Below are positions 25,826 through 34,793 of a DNA stretch of 64,000 nucleotides, in pieces (within the stretch, counting starts at the first letter, position 1; each line of letters begins with the position of its first letter). The notes under the pieces are model-generated. The model had not been told where the DNA came from and ran no database searches. It saw only the letters and a program-made list of their open reading frames with translations. The stretch lies in contig NZ_CP029985.1 in assembly GCF_003355005.1 (NCBI RefSeq), forward strand, positions 2,409,001 to 2,473,000, written 5' to 3'. The translations under genes were made by a program, and so were the position numbers. Source of the stretch: Sphingomonas sp. FARSPH. Its GTDB lineage: Bacteria; Pseudomonadota; Alphaproteobacteria; Sphingomonadales; Sphingomonadaceae.

Positions 25826-26425
25826 TCAGCGGTAGTTGAAGCTGATGCTGATCCGTTCGCCTTTCGCGCCGTTGGGCACCACCTCATGCCGCAGCCAGCT
25901 TTCCCACAGGAACACGCTGCCGGGCTCGGGCACCGCATAGACGAAGGTCCTGAGGTCCTCCGGCGCATCGTCAGCGCGCGTCGGCGCGGCCATCATCATT
26001 GGCAGGCGCGGGTCCTCCAGCTTCAGTGCGCCGGCGCCCGGCGGTACCGCGACGTAGAGCGTCCCCGACACGACGCTGTGGGGGTGGATATGCCCCGAAT
26101 GGCTGCCGCCCGGCTTCAACACGTTGATCCACAGACTGTCGAGCTTGAGCTTGCGGCCAAGGTCGAAGGCGCAATGCTGCGCAAAGGTCGCGACATGCCT
26201 GTTGAGCAGCCGGACGAGATCGGCGAACCGCGGGTCGCGCGCCGGCAGGTCGTTGAGCGAGGCGTAGGAGGTATAGCCGCGATAGCCGTGCGCCTTGCAC
26301 CAGCCGATCCCCGCGCGATCCTCGCGCGCCAGGTCGCGCGCCGCATCCTCCAGTTCGGCGAGCAGCGCGGCATCGCCGAGCGGCGCGTCGTAGAAGCGCG
26401 TCGCGAACAGCGATCGTACCGTCAT
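25826..26425 (-). CDS. 2OG-Fe(II) oxygenase family protein (TIGR02466-like)
   Basis: 199 residues. HIHPHS (H112, H114, H116) in the SGHIHPHSVVSGTLYVAVP region and LRHEVVPNG near the C-terminus supply the metal and 2-oxoglutarate ligands expected of the putative 2OG-Fe(II) oxygenase family; substrate unknown. ATGA overlap with pth, so the two share a transcript. Start at 26425 is fixed by the overlap. Confidence 0.82.
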   Translation of the reverse strand: MTVRSLFATRFYDAPLGDAALLAELEDAARDLAREDRAGIGWCKAHGYRGYTSYASLNDLPARDPRFADLVRLLNRHVATFAQHCAFDLGRKLKLDSLWINVLKPGGSHSGHIHPHSVVSGTLYVAVPPGAGALKLEDPRLPMMMAAPTRADDAPEDLRTFVYAVPEPGSVFLWESWLRHEVVPNGAKGERISISFNYR

Positions 26426-26991
26426 TGCCCCATCCTCAGCGCGACATCGTTCATGAAGCGGACGTCGTCGCCCGCCGCCAGCCACGGCGCTTCCGCGCCG
26501 ACCGCGCCCAGCATGTCGGCAAGCGCGTCCATCTCTGCCTTGGCATAATTGCCCAGCACGTAACCGGTGACGCGATCCTTATGCCCCGGATGACCGATGC
26601 CGAGCCGCACGCGGCGGAACTCGGGCCCCAGATGCTGGTCGGTCGAGCGCAGACCGTTGTGTCCCGCGGTGCCGCCGCCGCGCTTCACCTTGACCCTGAA
26701 CGGCGCAAGGTCGAGCTCGTCGTGGAACACGGTCAGCGCATCGGGGCCGAGCTTATAGAAGCGCAGCGCCTCGCCGATCGCACGGCCGCTTTCGTTCATG
26801 AACGTCGCGGGTTTGAGCAGCACGACCTTCTCCGTCCCGATCCGCCCTTCCTGCGTCCATCCCTGGAACTGCTTCTTTACCGGTGCGAAGCCGTGCATCT
26901 CGGCGATCGTGTCGAGCGCCATAAAGCCGACATTGTGCCGGTGCAGCGCATATTGCGGCCCCGGATTGCCGAGCCCGGCCCAGATTTGCAT
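26422..26991 (-). CDS. pth: peptidyl-tRNA hydrolase
   Basis: 189 residues; releases peptidyl-tRNA stalled during translation. N-terminus MQIWAGLGNPGPQYALHRHN carries Asn9 and His19 of the catalytic centre, and FHDELDLAPFRVKVKRGGG, AGHNGLRS and RVRLGIGHPG are the other family blocks. Lies downstream of rplY as in most alphaproteobacteria (80-base gap with a GC hairpin). Confidence 0.96.
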   Translation of the reverse strand: MQIWAGLGNPGPQYALHRHNVGFMALDTIAEMHGFAPVKKQFQGWTQEGRIGTEKVVLLKPATFMNESGRAIGEALRFYKLGPDALTVFHDELDLAPFRVKVKRGGGTAGHNGLRSTDQHLGPEFRRVRLGIGHPGHKDRVTGYVLGNYAKAEMDALADMLGAVGAEAPWLAAGDDVRFMNDVALRMGQ

Positions 26992-27072
26992 GCGAAAGGC
27001 TCCAGATACGCGAAGGGCAGGGGAGCGTCGCCGCTACCCTGCCCCGGTGCATAGTCGAAAACGGTGGGGCGA

Positions 27073-27753
27073 TCAGCCCTCGGCCGAATCCTTGTCCGCG
27101 TCGTCGCCCTCGGCGGCTTCGGCTTCGGCAGCTTCAGCGGCCTCGGCGGACTGCGCCTCGGCGACTTCGGCCTCGAGCGCCTCGTCCTCGGCGGTCGGGA
27201 CGGTCGGCGGCACGATCGTCGCGATCGCGAAGTCGCGATCGTCGATCGCGGGCTCGACGCCCTTGGGCAGCGTCACGTCGCTGATGTGGATCGAATCGCC
27301 GATCTCGCGACCCTTGAGGGACACGGTGATCTCGGTCGGAATGTTCGCCGCATCGACGACCAGCTCGACCTCGTGGCGGGTGATGTTGAGCACGCCGCCC
27401 TGCTTCAGGCCGCGGCACTCATCCTCATCCGCGAACACCACCGGCACCGCGACCGTGACGGTCGCGTGCTTGCTAATGCGCAGGAAGTCGGCGTGTGTCG
27501 GACGGTCGGTGACCGGATGGAACGCGACGTCCTTCGGCAGCGTACGCTCGCCGTTGATCATGATGACGGAATTGAAGAAGTGGCCGGTCATCAGCGCCTT
27601 GGTCAGCGCCTTTTCCTCGAGGTGGATCGAGGTCGGTTCCTTGTTCAGGCCGTAGATCACGGCGGGGACGCGGCCGTCACGACGCAGCGCCCGGGAGGCT
27701 CCCTTGCCAACCCGGTCGCGCGTCTCGGCTGCGAGCGTAATGGTCTCGCTCAT
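27073..27753 (-). CDS. rplY: 50S ribosomal protein L25/Ctc
   Basis: 226 residues, the long Ctc form. SETITLAAETRDRVGKGASRALRRDGRVPAVIYG is the N-terminal L25 domain signature split across the first 35 residues; a beta-rich C-terminal domain follows and the tail (about 190-226) is Ala/Glu rich and acidic. Binds 5S rRNA. Head of the rplY-pth-oxygenase run, divergent from scoA. Confidence 0.96.
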   Translation of the reverse strand: MSETITLAAETRDRVGKGASRALRRDGRVPAVIYGLNKEPTSIHLEEKALTKALMTGHFFNSVIMINGERTLPKDVAFHPVTDRPTHADFLRISKHATVTVAVPVVFADEDECRGLKQGGVLNITRHEVELVVDAANIPTEITVSLKGREIGDSIHISDVTLPKGVEPAIDDRDFAIATIVPPTVPTAEDEALEAEVAEAQSAEAAEAAEAEAAEGDDADKDSAEG

Positions 27754-27915
27754 GCAGAAATTCTCCGAAACGTGCTAAAAGTTCAGTTCTTCCGGCGCCA
27801 CGCCTCCAGGGATGACCATGGCACGGAAGCCGGCGCGCATAGCGGGAAGCGACGCAAAAGGCAAACGTCGCCTTCGTGGAAGGCGCGGGGCAAGTTGAAG
27901 ACCCGTTCAGGTTGC

Positions 27916-27944
27916 TTGACCGGGCCACCGTGGCCCCGCTAATC
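27916..27944 (+). promoter_or_regulatory. possible sigma-70-type promoter of scoA
   Basis: TTGACC, 17 bases, CTAATC, ending 30 bases before the scoA ATG in the divergent 221-base gap (27754-27974). The -10 is weak. Nothing else recognised in the gap. Confidence 0.35.
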
Positions 27945-27974
27945 GCGGCTGCGACCACAGGAGAGACAAGGGCG

Positions 27975-28682
27975 ATGAACAAGCTCTATCCGGATGCGAC
28001 GGCTGCGCTCGACGGGCTGCTCCACGACGGCATGACGATCTGCGCGGGCGGATTCGGTTTGTGCGGTATTCCAGAGCGTCTGATCGACGCGATCCAGACC
28101 GCGGGCGTCAAGGATCTGACCATCGCCAGCAACAATGCCGGCATCGATGGCGAAGGGCTCGGCAAGCTGCTGCGCAGCCGCCAGGTCAAGAAGATGATCT
28201 CCAGCTATGTCGGAGAGAACAAAGAGTTCGAGCGGCAATATCTGTCGGGCGAGCTCGAGGTCGAATTCTGCCCGCAGGGCACGCTTGCCGAGCGATGCCG
28301 CGCGGGCGGCGCGGGCATCCCCGGCTTCTACACCAAGACCGGCGTCGGCACCCTGGTCGCGGAGGGCAAGGAGGTGAAGACCTTCGACGGCGAAGACTAT
28401 ATCTTAGAACGCGGCATCCGCGCCGACCTCAGCATCATCAAGGGCTGGAAGGCAGACGAGAGCGGCAATCTGATCTTCCGCAAAACCGCGCGCAACTTCA
28501 ACCAGCCGATGGCGACCGCGGGCCGAATCTGCGTCGCCGAGGTCGAGGAAATCGTTCCCGTCGGCAGCCTCGATCCCGACCATATCCATCTGCCGGGCAT
28601 CTATGTGAAACGGATGATTTTGGGTGCGCCGTACGAGAAGAAAATCGAATTCCGCACGGTGCGCGAGCGCGTCGCGGCATGA
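27975..28682 (+). CDS. scoA: 3-oxoacid CoA-transferase subunit A
   Basis: 235 residues. ICAGGFGLCGIPERLIDA is the subunit A signature; VKKMISSYVGENKEFE and AGAGIPGFYT-like blocks follow. With subunit B it moves CoA from succinyl-CoA to acetoacetate in ketone-body/PHB breakdown. ATG at 27975; ATGA overlap with the next gene. Subunit B is 1.27 kb downstream, separated by two genes. Confidence 0.95.
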   Translation: MNKLYPDATAALDGLLHDGMTICAGGFGLCGIPERLIDAIQTAGVKDLTIASNNAGIDGEGLGKLLRSRQVKKMISSYVGENKEFERQYLSGELEVEFCPQGTLAERCRAGGAGIPGFYTKTGVGTLVAEGKEVKTFDGEDYILERGIRADLSIIKGWKADESGNLIFRKTARNFNQPMATAGRICVAEVEEIVPVGSLDPDHIHLPGIYVKRMILGAPYEKKIEFRTVRERVAA

Positions 28683-29641
28683 AACGCGCGCTTATTCTCG
28701 CATTGGTCGCGACGACGTTGCTTGCCGGTTGCGGACGGGGGCAGCGCGTCGCGCGGCTCCCCGCGCCGGGACAGCTCTATACCGCCGACGGCCAACTGGT
28801 CCAGGTGACGAAGTTGAAGGCGCTGCCCGCACCCGACGGCAGCATCCCGGCGCCGGCAAACGCACGCGCGGGCAATACCGCGTCGCCGCCGCCGCAATTC
28901 CAGTATCTCTACGGCTCGGGCGAGGCGGATGCGCTGAGCCGCCAGGCGTTTCGCGCGCTCGTCAATTACGCCACCTATCGCCGGGCGAGCGGCGACAGCG
29001 TCGTGCTGAAGCCGGGAGCGACGCTCGATGCGCCGCAATGGGTGCCGTGCGAGGGCAAGCCCCGCGCCGCGATATTCGATGCGGACGAGACGATCCTGCT
29101 CAACCTCGGCGTCGAGGCGCTGGCCGCGCGTAATCCGGGCGCGCCCTTCGATGCGGCGCAATGGGCGCGCTGGGAGCGGACGGGCGCGAAGGGCGTCGCG
29201 CCGGTGCCGGGCGCGGTCGAGGCCTTCGCCGCGCTGCGGGCGGCGGGCGTCGCGGTGATCGTCAACACGAATCGCAGCAGCGCGACCGCGGCCGGCACCG
29301 TTGCGACGCTGAAGGCGGCGGGGCTGGGCGATTTCACGCCGGACACCGACCTGTTCCTGTCCGATGGGCCGAGCGCCAAGGATCCGCGCCGCGCGACGAT
29401 CGCCGCGCGTTACTGCGTCGTTGCGATGGCGGGCGATCAGCTTGGCGATTTCAGCGATCTGTTCGCGCGTTTTCCCACATCCGCCGCGCGTCGCCGCGCC
29501 GTCGACGCCGCGCCGATCGCGCAACTGTGGGGCAATGGCTGGTTCGTCCTGCCCAACCCCGTCTACGGCGCGGGGCTGAAGGGCTCGTATGACGATGTCT
29601 TTCCCGCCGACAGGCGATGGGTCGATGGAGGCGCCGGATGA
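28679..29641 (+). CDS. HAD-type acid phosphatase lipoprotein, e(P4)-like
   Basis: 320 residues. Lipobox LLAGC (Cys18). The HAD nucleophile motif is FDADET (D134, D136), followed by VIVNTNRSSAT and a third motif MAGDQLGDFSDL; GTGAKGVAPVPGAVEAFAALRAAG lies between. Predicted periplasmic or outer-membrane-anchored phosphomonoesterase acting on nucleotides or related esters. It overlaps scoA by four bases and sits inside the sco unit, an unusual place. Confidence 0.85.
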   Translation: MKRALILALVATTLLAGCGRGQRVARLPAPGQLYTADGQLVQVTKLKALPAPDGSIPAPANARAGNTASPPPQFQYLYGSGEADALSRQAFRALVNYATYRRASGDSVVLKPGATLDAPQWVPCEGKPRAAIFDADETILLNLGVEALAARNPGAPFDAAQWARWERTGAKGVAPVPGAVEAFAALRAAGVAVIVNTNRSSATAAGTVATLKAAGLGDFTPDTDLFLSDGPSAKDPRRATIAARYCVVAMAGDQLGDFSDLFARFPTSAARRRAVDAAPIAQLWGNGWFVLPNPVYGAGLKGSYDDVFPADRRWVDGGAG

Positions 29642-29952
29642 GCGGGACGCACAAGGGTGAGATCGCGCTGGAGAATGGCGCACCGCTGACCGACGCATCG
29701 GCTGAGGTCGCGCGCATCTGGGTCACGGACGGCGCGGGCAGCTCGGTCTGGATCGATGCCAGCGTGCTTCAGGACCCGATGGTCTTCGGCTATCTGATGG
29801 CCGACACGATCCGGCACGCCGCGCGCGCCTATGCCGGTACCTGGACCCTCGACGAGGGCGAGGCGCTGCAACGGATCGTCGACGGCCTGACGCAGGAGCT
29901 GCGCGAGCAGCGGGTCACGATCACCACCATACAAGAAGGTAGCCTGAACTGA
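29638..29952 (+). CDS. DUF5076-type small protein
   Basis: 104 residues, no signal. IWVTDGAGSSVWIDASVLQDP then FGYLMADTIRHAARAY in the middle resemble the DUF5076 proteins; assignment is from memory of the pattern and is tentative. Function unknown. Overlaps the phosphatase gene by four bases and scoB by one, so it is coupled to both. Confidence 0.65.
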   Translation: MSGTHKGEIALENGAPLTDASAEVARIWVTDGAGSSVWIDASVLQDPMVFGYLMADTIRHAARAYAGTWTLDEGEALQRIVDGLTQELREQRVTITTIQEGSLN

Positions 29953-30587
29953 TGGCGTGGGACCGGAACCAGATGGCGGCGCGCGCGGCAAAGGAGCTGC
30001 GCGACGGTTATTACGTCAACCTCGGCATCGGCATCCCGACGCTGGTCGCCAACAACATCCCGGCGGGGATGACCGTGACGCTGCAGAGCGAGAACGGCAT
30101 GCTCGGCATCGGGCCTTTCCCGTATGAGGACGAAGTCGACGCCGATCTGATCAACGCGGGCAAGCAAACGATCAGCGAACTGCCGCAATCCGCCTATTTC
30201 GGCAGCGAGCAGAGCTTCGCGATGATCCGCGGCGGACACATCGACCTGACCGTGCTCGGCGCGATGGAGGTCAGCGAGGGCGGCGACATCGCCAACTGGA
30301 TGATCCCGGGCAAGATGATAAAAGGCATGGGCGGCGCGATGGACCTCGTCGCCGGCGTCAAGAAGATCATCGTGGTGATGGACCACAATGCCAAGGACGG
30401 CAGCCCGAAATTCATTCCGGCGTGCACCCTGCCGCTGACCGGCAAGAATGTCGTCGATATGATCGTCACCGACCTTGCCGTGTTCCAACGCCCCGACCAT
30501 GACGCGCCGTTCAGGCTGGTCGAGCTGGCCCCCGGCGTCACCGCGGACGAGGTGGCCGCGAAGACGACCGCGGCGTACGTCGCGTGA
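29952..30587 (+). CDS. scoB: 3-oxoacid CoA-transferase subunit B
   Basis: 211 residues. YYVNLGIGIPTLVANNIP and LQSENGMLGIGPFP are signatures; Glu47 in SENG is the catalytic glutamate that forms the CoA thioester. Partner of scoA (27975). It overlaps the preceding gene by one base and the next gene by four. Confidence 0.95.
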   Translation: MAWDRNQMAARAAKELRDGYYVNLGIGIPTLVANNIPAGMTVTLQSENGMLGIGPFPYEDEVDADLINAGKQTISELPQSAYFGSEQSFAMIRGGHIDLTVLGAMEVSEGGDIANWMIPGKMIKGMGGAMDLVAGVKKIIVVMDHNAKDGSPKFIPACTLPLTGKNVVDMIVTDLAVFQRPDHDAPFRLVELAPGVTADEVAAKTTAAYVA

Positions 30588-31273
30588 GCTACACGCTCGT
30601 CACCGCGAACCGCAATTATTCGAGCTGGTCGCTGCGCCCGTGGCTGCTGATGCGGGCGCTCGCCATTCCGTTCGAGGAGCGGATCGCGCCGTTCACGCAG
30701 GCCGAGAACTGGGCGGCGTTTCGTGCTTTCTCCCCGACCGGGCAAGTGCCCGTGCTGATCGACGGCGCCCGCACGATCTGGGATTCGCTCGGCATCGCGC
30801 TCTATCTGGCGGAGCGTCACGACGGTGTCTGGCCCGCGGATGCGGATGCGCGCGCCTGGGCGCAATGCGCGGTGGCGGAGATGCACGGCGGGTTCTCTGC
30901 GCTCCGATCGGAGCGGACGATGAACGTCGGTGTCCGCGCGACCCCCGCGCCCGGTTCGCCTGCGCTGGCGCGCGACGTCGCGCGCATCACCGAATTGTGG
31001 CGCGAAGGGCTGGAGCGTTTCGGCGGGCCGTGGCTGGCGGGGGCGGCCTTCACCGCGGTCGACGCCTTTTACGCGCCCGTCGCCTTCCGTGTCCGAACCT
31101 ATGGCATCGACGTCGGCGCAGCGGGGCAGCGATGGGTGGATACCGTGCTGGCGCACCCTGCGATGCTTGCATGGGAAGAGGCTGCGCTCTCGGAAACCTG
31201 GCGAGAGGAGGGGCACGAGGCCGATCTGCGCGCGTGCGGGACCGTCACGGCGGACCATCGCGCCGGGCAATAA
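30584..31273 (+). CDS. glutathione S-transferase family protein
   Basis: 229 residues with a thioredoxin-fold N-terminal domain (SYTLVTANRNYSSWSLRPWLLM; Ser in NYSSWS is the probable catalytic residue) and an all-helical C-terminal domain. GTG start overlapping scoB (GTGA). Common end of sphingomonad sco operons. Substrate unknown. Confidence 0.88.
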   Translation: MSYTLVTANRNYSSWSLRPWLLMRALAIPFEERIAPFTQAENWAAFRAFSPTGQVPVLIDGARTIWDSLGIALYLAERHDGVWPADADARAWAQCAVAEMHGGFSALRSERTMNVGVRATPAPGSPALARDVARITELWREGLERFGGPWLAGAAFTAVDAFYAPVAFRVRTYGIDVGAAGQRWVDTVLAHPAMLAWEEAALSETWREEGHEADLRACGTVTADHRAGQ

Positions 31274-31325
31274 TCTGTCGCCGCGGCTTTCGTTCGCGCA
31301 TCATATGGGTTAACGCGCCGCCATC

Positions 31326-32765
31326 ATGGCTTCCCGACCGCAAACGCTGTACGAAAAAATCTGGGCCGCTCACGTCGTGGAGCGGCGCGACGATGGCACC
31401 TGCCTGCTCTATATCGACCGTCACCTCGTCCATGAGGTGACGAGCCCGCAGGCGTTCGAGGGCCTGCGCGCGGCCGGGCGGCGCGTACGGCGGCCCGAGC
31501 TGACGCTGGCGGTACCCGATCACAATCTGCCGACGACGCCGCGCGTCGATGCTGCGGGCCGGCCGATCCCGATCGCCGACCCGGAAAGCGCGCAGCAGCT
31601 CGACGCGCTGCGCCGCAATACCGCCGAGTTCGGGATCGATTACATCGATGCGACCGCGGCGGAGCAGGGGATCGTCCACGTCGTCGGCCCCGAACTGGGC
31701 TTCACCTTGCCCGGCACGACGCTGGTCTGCGGTGACAGCCATACGTCGACGCACGGCGCGCTGGGCGCGCTGGCGTTCGGGATCGGCACGAGCGAGGTCG
31801 AGCACGTGCTCGCCACGCAGACGCTGCTGCTCAGCCCGTCGAAGACGATGGAGGTGCGCGTCGACGGCACATTGGGCTTCGGCGTCAGTCCGAAGGACGT
31901 GATCCTCGCGATCATGGGGCGCGTCGGTGCGGCGGGTGGTACGGGCCACGTCTTCGAATATACCGGCGACGTCGTGCGCGCGATGTCGGTGGAAGGGCGG
32001 ATGACGCTCGCCAACATGTCGATCGAGGGCGGCGCGCGCGCCGGCCTGGTCGCACCCGACGATACGACCTTCGCCTATCTCAAGGGACGGCCGATGGCGC
32101 CCAAGGGCGAGGATTGGGAGCGCGCCGTCGCCTGGTGGCGCAGCCTGGCGACCGATACGGCGGCGACCTACGACAAGAGCGTGCGGCTCGATGCCGCCGA
32201 CATCGCCCCCGCACTGACCTGGGGCACCAGCCCGGAAGACGTCGTGCCGATCACCGGCATCGTCCCCGAACCCGACAGCTTCGCCGATCCCGCCAAGCGC
32301 GCCGCGGCGCGCGCGAGCCTCGATTACATGGGCCTCGCGCCGGGGACGGCGATGCAGGACGTTCCGATCCAGCACGTCTTCATCGGCAGCTGCACCAACA
32401 GCCGGATCGAGGATCTGCGCGCCGCCGCCGCGGTGGCGAACGGCCGCCGGGTCGCGGACGGCGTGCACGCGATGGTCGTCCCCGGATCGGGCCTGGTGAA
32501 GCGCCAGGCGGAGGCGGAGGGGCTCGATCGCATCTTCACCGCCGCGGGCTTCGACTGGCGCGAGCCGGGGTGTTCGATGTGTCTGGCGATGAACCCCGAC
32601 AAGGTGCCCGCGGGCGAACGCTGCGCCTCGACGTCCAACCGGAATTTCGTTGGACGTCAGGGACCTGGCGCGCGTACGCATCTGTTGTCGCCGGCGATGG
32701 CCGCGGCGGCGGCGGTGACCGGCAAGCTGGCTGACGTTCGCGATCTGATGGGAGGCAAAGTGTGA
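31326..32765 (+). CDS. leuC: 3-isopropylmalate dehydratase large subunit
   Basis: 479 residues. Fe-S cluster ligands appear in GSCTNSRIEDL and the EPGCSMCLAMNPD region. VPDHNLPT, CGDSHTSTHGALGALAFGIGTSE (His/Ser block) and GNRNFVGRQGPG-like end are family motifs. With LeuD it isomerises 2- to 3-isopropylmalate in leucine synthesis. It overlaps a tiny ORF at its end. Confidence 0.96.
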   Translation: MASRPQTLYEKIWAAHVVERRDDGTCLLYIDRHLVHEVTSPQAFEGLRAAGRRVRRPELTLAVPDHNLPTTPRVDAAGRPIPIADPESAQQLDALRRNTAEFGIDYIDATAAEQGIVHVVGPELGFTLPGTTLVCGDSHTSTHGALGALAFGIGTSEVEHVLATQTLLLSPSKTMEVRVDGTLGFGVSPKDVILAIMGRVGAAGGTGHVFEYTGDVVRAMSVEGRMTLANMSIEGGARAGLVAPDDTTFAYLKGRPMAPKGEDWERAVAWWRSLATDTAATYDKSVRLDAADIAPALTWGTSPEDVVPITGIVPEPDSFADPAKRAAARASLDYMGLAPGTAMQDVPIQHVFIGSCTNSRIEDLRAAAAVANGRRVADGVHAMVVPGSGLVKRQAEAEGLDRIFTAAGFDWREPGCSMCLAMNPDKVPAGERCASTSNRNFVGRQGPGARTHLLSPAMAAAAAVTGKLADVRDLMGGKV

Positions 32766-32866
32766 AGAAAGTGCTCGTGATGCTCGTTCTCGGCGCGGTG
32801 TTCAGTGGCGCAGCCGCCTATTACGCCGGCGCGCGCACCCCCGTCCCCGTCAAGACGCAACGCTGA
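32762..32866 (+). CDS. 34-residue membrane peptide between leuC and leuD
   Basis: GTG start overlapping the leuC stop (GTGA). Product begins VKKVLVMLVLGAVFSGAAAY, one N-terminal helix, then a short basic tail. It is in the leu operon with 11 bases to the leuD start. No family known. The overlap and the amphiphilic composition support a real gene, but it could be incidental. Confidence 0.5.
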   Translation: MKKVLVMLVLGAVFSGAAAYYAGARTPVPVKTQR

Positions 32867-32877
32867 TCGGACCATCC

Positions 32878-33507
32878 TTGCAACCCGTCACGATCGTCAG
32901 CGGCACCGCCTATCCCTGGGGTGCCAAGAATATCGACACCGACGTCATCATCCCGGCGCACTGGTTGAAGACGATCACGCGGGCGGGGCTCGGCCGCGGC
33001 GCGTTCGAAACGGTGCGGGCGAAGCCCGGCAACGTCTTCGACGATCCGCGCTATGCCGGCGCGCCGATCCTGATCGCGGGCGACAATTTCGGCTGCGGCT
33101 CCAGCCGTGAACACGCCGCCTGGGCGCTGGCCGACATGGGCGTGCGCGCGGTGATCGCGCCGAGTTTTTCCGACATCTTTTCGGGCAATGCCTTCAAGAA
33201 CGGCATCGTGCCCGTCGTGCTGCCGCAGGCGGCGGTCGACCGGCTGCTGGAGGTTGCACGAGACCAGCCGATCGTCGTCGACCTGGAAACGATGACGGTG
33301 ACCACCCCGTTCCAGGACCGCTTCGCCTTTCACCTCGACCCCTTCCGTCGCCGTTGCCTGATGGAGGGGCTGGACGAGATCGGCATGACGCTGGCAGAAG
33401 ATACCGCGATTTCGAAATTCGAAGGGGCGGTGCGCGAACATCGCCCCTGGATCGAGAACAGGAGCGGATATGCGAGCATTGCTGTCGAGGGCGCCGGGCG
33501 GACCTGA
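32878..33507 (+). CDS. leuD: 3-isopropylmalate dehydratase small subunit
   Basis: 209 residues from a TTG start at 32878; the usual N-terminal segment (VSGTAYPWGAKNIDTDVIIPA) follows at once. GDNFGCGSSREHAAWAL and SFSDIFSGNAFKNGIVPV are family signatures. The C-terminal 38 bases overlap the next gene. No better ATG exists in frame upstream. Confidence 0.95.
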   Translation: MQPVTIVSGTAYPWGAKNIDTDVIIPAHWLKTITRAGLGRGAFETVRAKPGNVFDDPRYAGAPILIAGDNFGCGSSREHAAWALADMGVRAVIAPSFSDIFSGNAFKNGIVPVVLPQAAVDRLLEVARDQPIVVDLETMTVTTPFQDRFAFHLDPFRRRCLMEGLDEIGMTLAEDTAISKFEGAVREHRPWIENRSGYASIAVEGAGRT

Positions 33508-34471
33508 AACTCTGGAAATTGCCGAACTGCCCGATCCCGCGCCGGGCCGGGGGCAGGTGGTCGTCGCGGTGAAGGCCTGCGCGATCAATTATCCCGACGT
33601 CCTGATCATCGAGGACAAATACCAGTTCCGGCCCGAACGCCCCTTCGCCCCCGGCGGCGAGATCGCGGGTACGATCGCGCAAGTCGGGGAGGGCGTCGAA
33701 GGCTGGCAGGTCGGCGATCGGGTGATGGGCGTGATCGGTCATGGCGGCCTCGCCACGAAGATCGCGGTCGACGCGCAGCGCCTGTACCGCCTGCCGGATG
33801 CGCGCAGCTTCGCGGAGGGCGCGGCGCTGATCCTGACCTATGCGACGACGATCCACGCGTTGCTCGATCGTGGCCGGCTGGCCGCGGGGCAGTCGCTGCT
33901 CGTGCTCGGCGCCGCGGGCGGCGTCGGCCTGGCGGCGATCGAACTGGGCAAGGCCTATGGCGCGCGCGTCGTCGCCGCGGTTTCTTCGGACGAGAAGGCG
34001 GCGGCGGCCAGCGCCGCGGGTGCGGACGAGACCATCGTCTACGGCCGGGCACCGTTCGACAAGGAACAGTCGAAGGCGCTGGCGGAACGGTTCAAGGTGG
34101 CGGGCGGTCGCGGCGGGTTCGACGTCATCTACGACCCTGTCGGGGGCGATTATGCGGAGCCTGCGCTGCGGTCGATCGCCTGGGAGGGGCGGTATCTAGT
34201 CGTCGGGTTCCCGGCGGGCATCCCCAAGCTGCCGCTAAATCTGACTTTGCTGAAGAGCTGCGACGTATGCGGCGTGTTCTGGGGCGCGTTCGCGGCGCGC
34301 GATCCGCAGGCGAACCAGGCGCATGTCGAAACCTTGTTCCGATTGTGGGAAGAGGGGAAGATCGCGCCCAGGGTGACGCAACGATTCCGGTTCGAGGAGG
34401 GCGGCGAAGCGATCGCCACGATGGCGGCACGCGCCGCCATCGGAAAACTGGTCGTCGAACTCGACCAGTAA
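33470..34471 (+). CDS. NADPH:quinone reductase-like MDR oxidoreductase
   Basis: 333 residues, medium-chain dehydrogenase/reductase without the structural zinc ligands. Blocks are RPFAPGGEIAGTIAQVG, GDRVMGVIGHGG, GAAGGVGLAAIELGKA (nucleotide-binding GxxGxxG at about residue 150), and the C-terminal catalytic half. Probably an NADPH-dependent reductase of quinones or enones. Start ATG at 33470 has GGAGCGG 6 bases upstream and lies 38 bases inside leuD. Confidence 0.88.
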   Translation: MRALLSRAPGGPETLEIAELPDPAPGRGQVVVAVKACAINYPDVLIIEDKYQFRPERPFAPGGEIAGTIAQVGEGVEGWQVGDRVMGVIGHGGLATKIAVDAQRLYRLPDARSFAEGAALILTYATTIHALLDRGRLAAGQSLLVLGAAGGVGLAAIELGKAYGARVVAAVSSDEKAAAASAAGADETIVYGRAPFDKEQSKALAERFKVAGGRGGFDVIYDPVGGDYAEPALRSIAWEGRYLVVGFPAGIPKLPLNLTLLKSCDVCGVFWGAFAARDPQANQAHVETLFRLWEEGKIAPRVTQRFRFEEGGEAIATMAARAAIGKLVVELDQ

Positions 34472-34478
34472 GGACGGG

Positions 34479-34619
34479 TCAGGCGACGGCGAAGACCAGG
34501 GCGGCGATGATGGCCCACAAGATCAACGATATGGCCGCACCGATGATTATGCCGGCCAGCGGCGGTGCATGATGGATTACCGACGGCCCTTGGCCGTGCG
34601 GCAGGGCAGTGTTTTTCAT
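34479..34619 (-). CDS. 46-residue single-pass membrane peptide
   Basis: MKNTALPHGQGPSVIHHAPP then one helix (about 22-45, IIIGAAISLILWAIIAALVF). GGAGAGACG lies just upstream of the ATG. Convergent with the MDR gene and divergent from the zeta-inhibitor gene. No family known. Confidence 0.6.
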   Translation of the reverse strand: MKNTALPHGQGPSVIHHAPPLAGIIIGAAISLILWAIIAALVFAVA

Positions 34620-34793
34620 GGCGTCTCTCCTTGGCGTGAGTTTGGCACGCTCTGCCTTAACATTGCGTAAGCATGCTATTTGTTCCGCCCTCGTTCTTGA
34701 AGTTTTCTTGCTGTCGCGGCCCCGGGTGGGCGACGCGTTGCACGCACTGCTGCGCGCTCCTATGTGAGCCCCACACGCCAAGGGGGTTGCACC

